Assembly (NCBI RefSeq): GCF_001427125.1
Contig: NZ_LMGK01000026.1
Span: 1-64,000, forward strand
DNA: 64,000 nt
Reading direction: 5' to 3'
Origin: Pseudomonas sp. Root562
GTDB lineage: Bacteria > Pseudomonadota > Gammaproteobacteria > Pseudomonadales > Pseudomonadaceae
The position numbers and the translations under genes were made by a program. A model generated the notes under the pieces. The model was given only the letters and a program-made list of their open reading frames with translations, did not search any database and was not told the origin of the DNA. Below, piece after piece: positions 15,972 to 24,247 of this stretch. Every line of letters begins with the position of its first letter. The first letter of the stretch is position 1.

Positions 15972-16090
15972 GCCCCATCCACTGAAGCACAAGGAGTGCT
16001 CAGGATCATGGATGATCGGCCATTTGCAAGGATTGCTCACGACAGGGAGTCGTAATGGTCTTGGAAGAACCCGCTTCGGCGGGTTTTTTT
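15972..16090 (+). ncRNA. rsmX: RsmX-type small RNA (Gac/Rsm pathway)
   Basis: A non-coding stretch carries a series of small hairpins that each expose GGA: AGCAC-AAGGA-GTGCT (15986-16000), GATCA-TGGA-TGATC (16004-16017), GCAA-GGA-TTGC (16026-16036) and ACGAC-AGGGA-GTCGT (16039-16053). A linker GGA and an intrinsic terminator follow. This is the signature of RsmX/Y/Z RNAs that sequester RsmA/RsmE (CsrA homologues). TATTCT at 15965-15970 is a plausible -10 box, giving an RNA of about 115-119 nt, close to the known RsmX size. The 5' end is uncertain; a further CGGAT-TGG-ATCCG hairpin at 15947-15959 would be included if it starts earlier. Short reading frames here run through these hairpins and are not believed. 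Confidence 0.82.
16068..16090 (+). terminator. Intrinsic terminator of the RsmX-like RNA
   Basis: AACCCGC-TTCG-GCGGGTT stem with a stable UUCG-type tetraloop, followed directly by a T-run (seven T at 16084-16090). Confidence 0.93.
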
Positions 16091-16141
16091 ATGGGCGATC
16101 GAAAAGTCTGGCTGCGGGATGATTCGTCCCGCAGCCATTGT

Positions 16142-16828
16142 TTATTGCCGATTGAGCTTCGCCGCTGCGCGTTCGGTGATCTCCCTGCGCAGTTTCAACG
16201 AGGCCGCTGCGCGTTTTCGGGCTTCTTCCAGCACACCGGCTGGCGCAGCTTCCGGGCTCCCAGCTGCGAATGGCGGGGCCGGGGCATATTCCAGTTGCAA
16301 TTGCACCAGCTCGGCGGTGTCCTGATCGAACAGCTCTGCCGCCAGGGTCAAGGCAAAATCGATGCCGGCGGTGATACCGCCACCGGTCAGCAGGTTGCCA
16401 TCTCGCACCACCCGGTCCTTCACCGCAATCGCCCCCAGCGGCGTCAACAATTCGTGATAGGCCCAGTGCGTGGTGGCGCGTTTGCCTTTGAGTAAACCGG
16501 CCGCGCCGAGCACCAGTGCGCCCGTGCAGACCGACGTCACATAACGCGCATTTGCGGCCTGCGCCTTGATGAAGGCGAGCGTTTGCACATCTTCCATCAG
16601 CGGACCGACGCCGCTGCCACCGGGGACACAGATAACATCCAGCGCCGGGCATTCGTCGAAGGTGACGGTCGGTTTCAGCAGCAGGCCGGTGCTGGCGGTG
16701 ATGGGCATCAAGTCCTTCCAGATCAGATGCACTTTAACGTCCGGCAACGAGGCCAGCACGTCGTAAGGGCCGGTGAGGTCGAGTTGTTGCACCTGTGGAA
16801 ACAACAGAAAACCGATCTGCAAAGTCAT
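16142..16828 (-). CDS. inhA: Isonitrile (cyclohexyl-isocyanide) hydratase, DJ-1/PfpI family
   Basis: 228 residues, the exact length of InhA from P. putida. The DJ-1/PfpI fold spans residues 1-190 with the nucleophile elbow VTSVCTGALVLGAAGLL (the Cys in VCTGA). An early acidic residue is in QQLDLTGPYDVL. A C-terminal Ala/Arg-rich helical tail follows. InhA hydrates isonitriles to N-substituted formamides; that activity is inferred from similarity. AGGAG precedes the ATG at 16826-16828. It is divergent from a GlxA-type regulator that shares the same fold. Confidence 0.82.
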   Translation of the reverse strand: MTLQIGFLLFPQVQQLDLTGPYDVLASLPDVKVHLIWKDLMPITASTGLLLKPTVTFDECPALDVICVPGGSGVGPLMEDVQTLAFIKAQAANARYVTSVCTGALVLGAAGLLKGKRATTHWAYHELLTPLGAIAVKDRVVRDGNLLTGGGITAGIDFALTLAAELFDQDTAELVQLQLEYAPAPPFAAGSPEAAPAGVLEEARKRAAASLKLRREITERAAAKLNRQ

Positions 16829-16879
16829 GGTGTTTTTCTCCTGAAGTGGCTGGACGACTTCACTGTAGGCGCCTAGGAT

Positions 16880-16895
16880 TTGGCGCATACGCCAA
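16880..16895. promoter_or_regulatory. Operator candidate between inhA and its regulator
   Basis: TTGGCGCATACGCCAA is a perfect inverted repeat of 6 bp arms with a 4 bp spacer, in the 89 bp divergent gap. A further half-site ACGCCAAA directly abuts the regulator start at 16918. It probably binds the GlxA-type protein. Confidence 0.55.
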
Positions 16896-16917
16896 TCCCC
16901 CCACGAATTACGCCAAA

Positions 16918-17880
16918 ATGCCGAAAACCATTCACGTACTCGCGTTCGCCAATGTGCAGTTGCTCGATGTCACCGGACCGTTGCAGGTGTTTGCCTCGGC
17001 CAACGACATCGCCCGTCAGCAAGGCTTGCCAGCACCGTATGCGCCGACGGTGATTGCCAGCGGCGGCGGGGCGGTGATGTCTTCGGCGGGGCTGGCATTG
17101 TTGGCCGAGCCGTTACCGGGACAGGGCAGTGACACCTTGATCATCGCGGGTGGTTGGGGGGTGTACGCAGCGGCGCAGGATCAGCCCTTGGTGACCTGGG
17201 TACGCGAGCATTCAGCAGGCTGCCGACGAGTGGCCTCGGTGTGCACCGGGGCATTCCTGCTGGCGGCCAGTGGTTGGCTGGATGGCCGTCGCGTGGTCAC
17301 CCACTGGACCCGATGCGAACAGCTGGCGCAGCAGCATCCGCAATTGCGGGTCGAGCCCAATCCGATTTTCATCAACGACGGCCCGGTCTGGACCTCGGCC
17401 GGGGTGACCGCCGGCATCGATCTGGCATTGGCAATGGTGGAAGCCGACCTGGGCCGTAACATGGCCCTGGAAGTTGCCCGGCAATTGGTGGTCTTTCTCA
17501 AGCGCCCCGGTGGCCAATCGCAATTCAGCGTGACCCTGTCCCTGCAGAAAGAAGACAGCCGATTCGACGAACTTCATGCCTGGATCAGCGAAAACCTCGG
17601 CAAAGATCTTGGCATTCCCACCCTGGCACTCCAGGCGGGCATGAGCGAGCGCAGCTTCGTCCGTCATTACCGCGCCGAGACCGGCCAGACCCCGGCCCGG
17701 GCCATTGAACTGATCCGGGTCGAAACCGCGCGCCGATTGCTCAGCGATACCGGCGTACCGGTCAAACGGGTCGCCGCACAATGCGGGTTCGGCAGCGAAG
17801 AAACCTTGCGCCGTAGTTTTCTGCGGGCGATGGGGGTTACGCCGCAGGCTTATCGTGAGCGGTTCTCGGTCAGTGTCTAG
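16918..17880 (+). CDS. GlxA-family transcriptional regulator (DJ-1/PfpI domain plus AraC HTH)
   Basis: 320 residues. An N-terminal DJ-1/PfpI-like sensor (about 1-190, with VCTGAFLLAASGWL) is joined to a C-terminal AraC/XylS double helix-turn-helix (about 215-315; LALQAGMSERSFVRHYRAET and VKRVAAQCGFGSEETLRRSF). By its divergent position it likely controls inhA. ATG 16918 has no Shine-Dalgarno sequence; an operator half-site occupies that place, so translation may be leaderless or weak. Its stop overlaps the convergent stop of the next gene (CTAG). Confidence 0.85.
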   Translation: MPKTIHVLAFANVQLLDVTGPLQVFASANDIARQQGLPAPYAPTVIASGGGAVMSSAGLALLAEPLPGQGSDTLIIAGGWGVYAAAQDQPLVTWVREHSAGCRRVASVCTGAFLLAASGWLDGRRVVTHWTRCEQLAQQHPQLRVEPNPIFINDGPVWTSAGVTAGIDLALAMVEADLGRNMALEVARQLVVFLKRPGGQSQFSVTLSLQKEDSRFDELHAWISENLGKDLGIPTLALQAGMSERSFVRHYRAETGQTPARAIELIRVETARRLLSDTGVPVKRVAAQCGFGSEETLRRSFLRAMGVTPQAYRERFSVSV

Positions 17881-18272
17881 TCGCCTGTTTCCACTTCCGT
17901 CACCTGATTGAAATACTTCGCCCGATCCGGCGTAAACGTCACCACCATTTTCGTACGTGAGCAGGTCAACGTCCGCTCTTCGCCCAAATCCACATCCAGA
18001 TCTTCCCCACGCAAGCCCTGCCACTGCGCGAGGTATTTGAGTGAACCGTATTTTTCGAGTTTTTTCAGGCTGCGGCTGACGCCACCTTTCCAGCCCAGCA
18101 CCGGCAGTTCGCCGGCGAGGCATTGTTGGGCCAGGTCGGGGAAGCGGGCGGCTCGCTGGCGGCCGACTTCCCAGCATTTGATCAGGCCCTTGTCGGAGGC
18201 GTCCCACAGTTGGTCGCGATTGAGGCCGGTTCGAAGGGGCAGGTCGATGCTGCGATGGATGCGTTGGGACAT
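17877..18272 (-). CDS. Conserved hypothetical protein
   Basis: 131 residues, soluble, without signal peptide or membrane segment; mixed charged composition. Visible stretches include LDVDLGEERTLTCSRTKMVVTF near residues 95-117, which looks like paired beta-strands. I do not recognise the family. It shares the four bases CTAG with the convergent GlxA-type gene, both stop codons lying in this palindrome. Codon use is like its neighbours, which supports a real gene. Confidence 0.65.
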   Translation of the reverse strand: MSQRIHRSIDLPLRTGLNRDQLWDASDKGLIKCWEVGRQRAARFPDLAQQCLAGELPVLGWKGGVSRSLKKLEKYGSLKYLAQWQGLRGEDLDVDLGEERTLTCSRTKMVVTFTPDRAKYFNQVTEVETGD

Positions 18273-18454
18273 TCTGGTTCCTTGAATTCGGGGATGTTGG
18301 ACAGCTCCGCTGTACCCGCTGATTCGGAATGTTAGGTGGGGTTGTTGCGGCTGGCAACAGGGTATTTCCAGCGATTTCGTTTAAAAAATGTAGGGCATGG
18401 GCATTCGACAAACCTGAGGCGAAGCGTCCATTGACCGCCGGTTCAACACCCCGT

Positions 18455-20278
18455 TCAAGGTTGCCAAAAACTCTTCTCGCCACTCAATTTTCGATCGAGA
18501 AAACACGCAGCGCTGATCAATGCCAGGTGCGTTAGCGCTTGCGGCGTATTGCCCATGTGCCGCCCGTGGCTGTCGAACTCTTCGGCGTACAGTCCCAACG
18601 GGTTGGCATAACGCAGCAGTTGCTCGAACTCCAGATGGGCCTTTTCCAAGCGTCCGGCGCGGGCCAGGCATTCAACGTACCAAAAGGAACAGGCAGCGAA
18701 CGCGCCTTCTGTGCCCGGCAGGCCATCGATGTGGGTGTGTTCGTTGTGATAGCGGTAAACCATGCCGTCGCGCACCAGGTTTTTTTCAATGGCATCGAGG
18801 GTCGCCAGCCAGCGCGGGTCCTTGGCACTGACAAAGCGCACCAAGGGCATCAATAACATTGATCCGTCGAGGCCGGTGCCGCCGATGTGCTGGACGAAAT
18901 GCCCGTGCTCTTCGCTCCAGAAGTTGTCCCAGATGTCGGCGTAAATGGCTTGGCGGGTTTGGTCCCAACGGGCGAACGGGGCCGGCAGCGAACGTTTCGA
19001 GGCGAGACGGATCGCCCGGTCCAGCGCCACCCAGCACATCAGGCGCGAATGCAGAAAGTGATGTTGCTCGCCGCGCATTTCCCAGATGCCGACGTCTTCC
19101 TGGTTCCATGTTTCGCAAACCTGATCGACCACTTCCACAGCGTGCTTCCAGCCTTCGTGGGAAATGGCTTCGCCGTACTTGTTGACGAGGTACACCGCAT
19201 CCATCAGCTCGCCGAAGATGTCGAGTTGTACCTGGGCGTAGGCCAGGTTGCCGATGCGCACCGGTGTCGCCCCGCCATGACCGGACAGGTGCGTGAGTTC
19301 GATTTCCGGCAGTTCCTGACGACCATCGATGCCATACAGAATATTGAGTTTCATCGGCCGGCCGCGGCAGTCACTGACCCGTCCGCGCAACCAGCGCATG
19401 TAGGCATTGGCCTCTTCGACGAAGCCCAAACGCATGAAGGCATACACGGTGAAGGAGGCATCACGGATCCAGGTGTAGCGATAGTCCCAGTTGCGTTCGC
19501 CGCCAGTGGTTTCCGGTAGGCCGAAAGTTGCAGCGGCGAGGATGGCGCCATGTTTGCGCGAGGTCAGCAGCTTCATCGCCAGGGCTGAACGGTTGACCAT
19601 TTCCCGCCAGCGACCGCGGTAGTTGGACTGGCCGATCCAGTCGCGCCAGAACTTCAAGGTACGTTGCAGGCAAAGTTGCGTAGCGCCTTCCTTGAAGCGC
19701 GGATCGTCGACGGCGCCGAGCAGGAATTCGGCTGTCTGGTCCTGTTCGAGGGTGAATTCGGCGACGGCCGCATGGGCCGCTATGTGTAACGCCTGATCCG
19801 CAGCGAGGCGCAGGGAAGGTTGATCGGTGGCTTCGAAAATCACCGTTTTTTTATCGAGACGGGCACGGGTCGTGGCGCGGGCATAGTCGTGTCGCACGGC
19901 GCAGCACATATGAAAAGTTGCCTTGCCGCTGACCACCCGTACCCGGCGCATGAGCAGCGGCAGGTCGTCCTCGCTGTCACCGATGGGCAGCAGGTCGGTG
20001 ACTTCGACCACGGCGCGATCGCTGAGCCAGCGGGTTTGCAATACGTTGGTGTCCGGCAGGTAGATTTGCTCGCGACGGGCATCGGGCAAGTCCGGGGACA
20101 GCTGGAATATCCCGGCCTCGGGGCTGTCCAGCAGTGCGCAGAAGATCGATGGGCTGTCGAATTCCGGCCAGCAGAAAAAATCCACGCTGCCCTTGTCATT
20201 GACCAATGCGGCACTGCGCATGTCGCCGATAATACCGTGGGCGTCGATGGGGCTTTGGCTTTCGGGGTGATCGGCCAT
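18455..20278 (-). CDS. Glycoside hydrolase family 15 (glucoamylase-like) protein
   Basis: 607 residues, cytoplasmic. An N-terminal beta-sandwich domain (about 1-235) precedes the (alpha/alpha)6 catalytic barrel (about 240-600). Family motifs are readable: NWDYRYTWIRDASF (substrate-binding Arg/Asp), IWEMRGEQHHFLHSRLMCWV (general acid Glu) and GLYAEEFDSHGRHMGNTPQA (general base Glu). Relatives cleave glucosyl linkages of maltodextrins or trehalose; the substrate cannot be decided here. Single gene. ATG 20276-20278 reads into MADHPESQSPID. Confidence 0.85.
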   Translation of the reverse strand: MADHPESQSPIDAHGIIGDMRSAALVNDKGSVDFFCWPEFDSPSIFCALLDSPEAGIFQLSPDLPDARREQIYLPDTNVLQTRWLSDRAVVEVTDLLPIGDSEDDLPLLMRRVRVVSGKATFHMCCAVRHDYARATTRARLDKKTVIFEATDQPSLRLAADQALHIAAHAAVAEFTLEQDQTAEFLLGAVDDPRFKEGATQLCLQRTLKFWRDWIGQSNYRGRWREMVNRSALAMKLLTSRKHGAILAAATFGLPETTGGERNWDYRYTWIRDASFTVYAFMRLGFVEEANAYMRWLRGRVSDCRGRPMKLNILYGIDGRQELPEIELTHLSGHGGATPVRIGNLAYAQVQLDIFGELMDAVYLVNKYGEAISHEGWKHAVEVVDQVCETWNQEDVGIWEMRGEQHHFLHSRLMCWVALDRAIRLASKRSLPAPFARWDQTRQAIYADIWDNFWSEEHGHFVQHIGGTGLDGSMLLMPLVRFVSAKDPRWLATLDAIEKNLVRDGMVYRYHNEHTHIDGLPGTEGAFAACSFWYVECLARAGRLEKAHLEFEQLLRYANPLGLYAEEFDSHGRHMGNTPQALTHLALISAACFLDRKLSGEKSFWQP

Positions 20279-20388
20279 TGTCGCGAAACTCCGGGAACCT
20301 GGGACTTAATCAGCTGACTGGCGGGCACCCGTGAGAGTTCATGCCGAGCCCGAAATCATCTTCACCCAAGCCACTAGGCCTGTCCCCG

Positions 20389-21912
20389 TCAGATCTGATA
20401 TCGACCACTGTGGCGATGCCACTCCAGACTGCCCGCCACCCAACTTTTCACCCCTGCCAGATAACGCTGCAGTTGCGGGTTTTGATCCGTCAGCAGCGCT
20501 TGTTCGGCGCTTTCATACAGGCGCATCACATCGTCATGAATAGTTGCACTGAGCTGCATGGCTTTTTCGATTGAGCAGCCCTGTTCCGCCATCAACAGCC
20601 GCGGCAGATTGAAGTCGCCTACTTCAGCCAGGCTTTCCTTGGGCGCCGAAAACAGATCGTTGGCGATGATGGTTGCGCTGGCGGCCAGCGTCGTGACCCG
20701 CCGCACGGCCGGAGCGCAATAAACATTGGCCGGCAGCTCATAGCCACCGATGATGTCGATCAGCGACATGCAGGGCAGAAAACTGTTGGTCTGGCGCTGA
20801 GCCAGGTATTCCCAGAGGGCAGGCGTCACGCCGTTGATACGCCAGGCGGCTTCGGCAGTCATCGTGACGAACATGGCGATGATTTCATGACGGACCCGGG
20901 CGATTTGCGCGGGTGTGGCGAATTCGCCGACCCGCCCCATGTATGCGCGCAGGCCTACCAGCACGGGATCGCTGTCCAGTGCCTTTTCCAGATCAGTGCG
21001 AAAACCTTCGGTCAGGTGTGCAGGTTCAAGTGCAGCGAGTGCAATGGATAAACGCGAGCCAACGAGTGCCGGTACCGACCCGGTGCTTTCGTCATCGCAG
21101 TAATAGTCATCGACGGCAAATAATGCGGCGATGCATTGGGCCGATAGCAGCAGACGATCCGGATCGTCGGTGTCGGTATGGCACAACATGGCGAACCTGC
21201 CGAATCCTGAGGCACGGATCTTGTGCTGCTGGCCAGCGAAAATACCGGTTTTATCGATCCAGCTCATAAGCCGTTCATCGACTTCTGCGGCGAGTGCCTC
21301 ATCGATTCTGACAGGCATCGGGCAATACAGCGGCGGTACCTGCCAGCGCGGCTTTGGCCGGCGGCTCGGTGTGAAGCTCACGGCACTCTCTTGCCAATGT
21401 CGCACGCCGTCGAGGCCAAACCGTTCAAATATCCGGTGAAACCACGCGGTAAACATCTGCGGCGTGGCGTGGAGGGCATCGGGGATTTTCGACAGCTCAA
21501 GCCATTGCCAATCCTGCGCTTCTTCAGGATTGGCAACAGGATCGATATCGCAGATGCCAGCAAATACATGGTCGTATTCGTGCTCGATCAACTGGTTCGA
21601 GACTGATTCGTGATAGAGCAGCGTCGAGACCTTCAACAGCTTGCAGGACAGGCCCATTTCTTCATGCAACCGTCGTTGTGCTGCCGCAAGCGTTCGTTCA
21701 CCGTGACGCGGATGGCCACAACAGGTGTTGGTCCAAAGGCCTGCCGAGTGGTATTTGCCCTGTGCGCGCTGTTGCAGTAACAGACGTGCGTCGCGATCGA
21801 AAATAAACACGGAAAAGGCGCGGTGACGCAGTCCTTTTTGATGGACCTGCATCTTGGGGGCGAAGCCGGTCTGGCGGTCTTTTGGGCTGACCAGAATCAG
21901 TAACTCTTCCAT
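20389..21912 (-). CDS. Fusion of isopentenyl-diphosphate isomerase (type I) and class I terpene cyclase
   Basis: 507 residues with two enzymes in one chain. Residues about 1-175 are a Nudix-type IPP isomerase: active-site Cys in TNTCCGHPRHGE, Nudix-like RRLHEEMG, and the metal/acid residues in EHEYDH. Residues about 190-507 are a class I terpene cyclase: aspartate-rich motif D268-D-Y-Y-C-D-D-E275 and NSE triad N418-D-L-F-S422-A-P-K-E426. The fusion would turn IPP into DMAPP beside a cyclase. No prenyltransferase or C-methyltransferase gene is next to it. AGGAG precedes the ATG at 21910-21912. An MFS exporter is divergent. The product is not predictable; the cyclase resembles bacterial family-2 terpene (methylisoborneol-like) cyclases. 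Confidence 0.85.
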   Translation of the reverse strand: MEELLILVSPKDRQTGFAPKMQVHQKGLRHRAFSVFIFDRDARLLLQQRAQGKYHSAGLWTNTCCGHPRHGERTLAAAQRRLHEEMGLSCKLLKVSTLLYHESVSNQLIEHEYDHVFAGICDIDPVANPEEAQDWQWLELSKIPDALHATPQMFTAWFHRIFERFGLDGVRHWQESAVSFTPSRRPKPRWQVPPLYCPMPVRIDEALAAEVDERLMSWIDKTGIFAGQQHKIRASGFGRFAMLCHTDTDDPDRLLLSAQCIAALFAVDDYYCDDESTGSVPALVGSRLSIALAALEPAHLTEGFRTDLEKALDSDPVLVGLRAYMGRVGEFATPAQIARVRHEIIAMFVTMTAEAAWRINGVTPALWEYLAQRQTNSFLPCMSLIDIIGGYELPANVYCAPAVRRVTTLAASATIIANDLFSAPKESLAEVGDFNLPRLLMAEQGCSIEKAMQLSATIHDDVMRLYESAEQALLTDQNPQLQRYLAGVKSWVAGSLEWHRHSGRYQI

Positions 21913-22149
21913 AGCAAGACTCCTGTGTGTCTTCGCTACCGGACGTTACTGCGGACCAGAATGCTAGTGAACTTCAGACGTGACGCGTGGTGGATGGAAA
22001 ATCTAGTTCAGTTTGATGGGTGCCGCAAGGGCGGCCCGATCCTGGCCAATGCGCTGGTGAAAGGGGCTTCACATTCAACCAACAATTCCACGCTTTCGCG
22101 CCATTGCGCCTTATGGCAATTTGCACGGCCACTGACGAGAGCTGCATCC

Positions 22150-23325
22150 ATGACCAACCCCTATCGCGAATTGTTCAAAGCCCCCGGCGCCCGGGCCTTC
22201 GTGCTGGCCGGGATGATCGCGCGCATGCCGATTTCCATGACGGGCATCGGCCTGATCACCATGCTCTCGCAGTTGCAGGGTGGCTACGGGTTGGCCGGCG
22301 CGGTGGCGGCGACGTTTGCGTTGGCCACGGCGTTTTGTGCGCCGCAGGTATCGCGGCTGGTGGACCGTTTTGGCCAGCGGCGGATTCTGCCGGTGTCGGC
22401 ATTGATCGGTGGTGGGGCGTTGTTGCTGGTGTTGCTGTGTACGCGCTTGCAGGCGCCGAACTGGACCTTGTTTGTGTTCGCTGCGATAGCCGGCTGCATG
22501 CCGAGCATGTCGGCGATGGTGCGGGCGCGCTGGACCGAGTTGTATCGCGGTCAGCCGCAACTGCAAACCGCCTATGCCCTGGAGTCGGTGCTGGACGAAG
22601 TCTGCTTCATCGTCGGGCCACCGTTGTCGGTGGGGTTGTGCGTGGTGGCGTTTCCCGAGGCGGGGCCGTTGGCCGCGTTGTTGATGCTGGCGATCGGCGT
22701 CACCGCATTTGTATTGCAGCGCCGCACTGAGCCGCCGGTGCATCCCCATGAAAAACATCATGCGGCGTCGATCATCCGCAGCGCCGATATCCAGTTGCTG
22801 ATGGTGTTGATGGTCGCCATGGGCACCATTGTCGGCGTGGTGGACGTGGTCAGCGTGGCTTTCGCGCAACAGCAGGGGCAACCGGCGGCGGCGAGCATTG
22901 TGCTGTCGGTGTACGCCATTGGTTCCTGCATGGCTGGTTTGGCCTTCGGTGCGTTGCGTTCGAAAGTGCCGTTGCCGCGTTTGTTTCTTTACGGCGGGGT
23001 TGCCACGGCGGTGACGACGTTGCCGCTGTTGCTGGCGGTAAACATTCTCGGCTTGTCATTGGCGGTGTTCGTTGCCGGGCTGTTTTTTGCCCCGACCTTG
23101 ATTGTCGCCATGGCGCTGGTGGAGCAGATCGTGCCGCCGGCCAAGCTCACCGAAGGCCTGACCTGGCTGGTCACCGGGCTGAGTATCGGCGTGGCGATCG
23201 GTGCGGCGGGTTCGGGCTGGATGGTCGATGCATTCGGCGCCAGAAGCGGGTTCTGGCTGGCGATTGCGGCGGGTGCGGTGGTGTTCGGCGCTGCGGTACA
23301 GAGTTATCGCCACCTGAAAGGTTGA
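22150..23325 (+). CDS. MFS transporter
   Basis: 391 residues with about twelve hydrophobic segments and the MFS loop motif between TM2 and TM3 (RLVDRFGQRRILP). A central charged loop (about residues 195-215, RRTEPPVHPHEKHH) separates the two six-helix halves. Substrate unknown. The divergent terpene-cyclase fusion makes export of its product one possibility, but nothing in the sequence shows this. ATG 22150 starts MTNPYRELFK; a longer frame upstream has poor coding character. Confidence 0.83.
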   Translation: MTNPYRELFKAPGARAFVLAGMIARMPISMTGIGLITMLSQLQGGYGLAGAVAATFALATAFCAPQVSRLVDRFGQRRILPVSALIGGGALLLVLLCTRLQAPNWTLFVFAAIAGCMPSMSAMVRARWTELYRGQPQLQTAYALESVLDEVCFIVGPPLSVGLCVVAFPEAGPLAALLMLAIGVTAFVLQRRTEPPVHPHEKHHAASIIRSADIQLLMVLMVAMGTIVGVVDVVSVAFAQQQGQPAAASIVLSVYAIGSCMAGLAFGALRSKVPLPRLFLYGGVATAVTTLPLLLAVNILGLSLAVFVAGLFFAPTLIVAMALVEQIVPPAKLTEGLTWLVTGLSIGVAIGAAGSGWMVDAFGARSGFWLAIAAGAVVFGAAVQSYRHLKG

Positions 23326-23331
23326 CCCTGT

Positions 23332-23353
23332 GGGAGCGGAAAGGTCCGCTCCC
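23332..23353. terminator. Hairpin between convergent genes, REP-derived
   Basis: GGGAGCGGA ... TCCGCTCCC forms a 9 bp stem with a 4-nt loop, 6 nt after the MFS stop and 24 nt before the SDR stop. The unit resembles a single degenerate REP. No T-run, so its terminator role is inferred from position. Confidence 0.5.
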
Positions 23354-23376
23354 GGATCTGCATCTTGTTCAAACCA

Positions 23377-24123
23377 TCACGCGCCAAAGCCACCGTCGAT
23401 GGTCAGGCTCGCGCCGGTGATGTAACCCGCCTCAGGACCCACCAGGTAGGCAACGAAACTGGCAATCTCTTCAACCGTGCCGTAACGACCGACCGCCATC
23501 AGCGGGATCAGGCTATCGGCGAAGTCGCCGCTGGCCGGGTTCATGTCGGTGTCGACCGGGCCTGGTTGCACGTTGTTGACGGTGATGCCTTTCGGGCCGA
23601 GGTCACGGGCCAGGCCTTTGGTCAGGCCAACCAACGCCGACTTGCTCATGGCATACGGGCCGCCACCGGCGAAGGGCATGCGATCGGCGTTGGTGCTGCC
23701 GATGTTGATGATCCGACCACCTTCGCTCATGTGTCTGGCAGCGGCCTGAGTGGCGATGAACACGCTGCGCACGTTGATGGCCAGGGTCTGGTCGAAATCT
23801 TCAAGTTTGAAATCTTCCAATGGAGCCACGGCCAGCACGCCGGCGTTGTTGACCAGGATATCCAGGCGACCAAAAGTTTCCACCGTCACATTCACGGCGT
23901 TACGAATGGCTTCGGCGTCGGCGCTGTCGGCCTTGATGGCGAGTGCTTTGCCGCCGTCCGCGATGATGCCATTTTGTAGTTCTTCAGCCTTGGCGGTGGA
24001 ACTGACATAGGTGAAGGCTACCGTCGCGCCTTGCGCGGCCAGGCGTTTGACGATGGCGGCACCGATGCCGCGGGAACCGCCCTGGATCAAAGCCACTTTG
24101 CCGCTGAGGTTCTGCGTAGTCAT
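23377..24123 (-). CDS. SDR-family NAD(P)-dependent oxidoreductase
   Basis: 248 residues, classical short-chain dehydrogenase. It has the cofactor motif GGSRGIGAAI near residue 15, NNAG near residue 90, catalytic Ser in INIGST, and Tyr/Lys in the YAMSK motif near residue 157. The C-terminus is a typical GASLTIDGGFGA. GGAG precedes the ATG at 24121-24123. Divergent from a LysR-type gene, the usual arrangement for a regulated oxidoreductase. Substrate unknown. Confidence 0.88.
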   Translation of the reverse strand: MTTQNLSGKVALIQGGSRGIGAAIVKRLAAQGATVAFTYVSSTAKAEELQNGIIADGGKALAIKADSADAEAIRNAVNVTVETFGRLDILVNNAGVLAVAPLEDFKLEDFDQTLAINVRSVFIATQAAARHMSEGGRIINIGSTNADRMPFAGGGPYAMSKSALVGLTKGLARDLGPKGITVNNVQPGPVDTDMNPASGDFADSLIPLMAVGRYGTVEEIASFVAYLVGPEAGYITGASLTIDGGFGA

Positions 24124-24247
24124 TTCGTTCTCCAAAGTCCCCAGGCGAGATGCCGGGTTGATGGAGCCTAGTATCGATTGAGGATTACCCTCTGAGTAGA
24201 CCGCAATTGAGATAGTCTGTGTAAACCAAAAGTTTATAGTGGCGCCT

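Noticed and set aside
15904..16122. 72-codon frame and shorter frames (for example 15960-16055) in the rsm region
   Set aside because: They run through or end within the GGA hairpins and one crosses the terminator; the RNA structure explains the sequence better.
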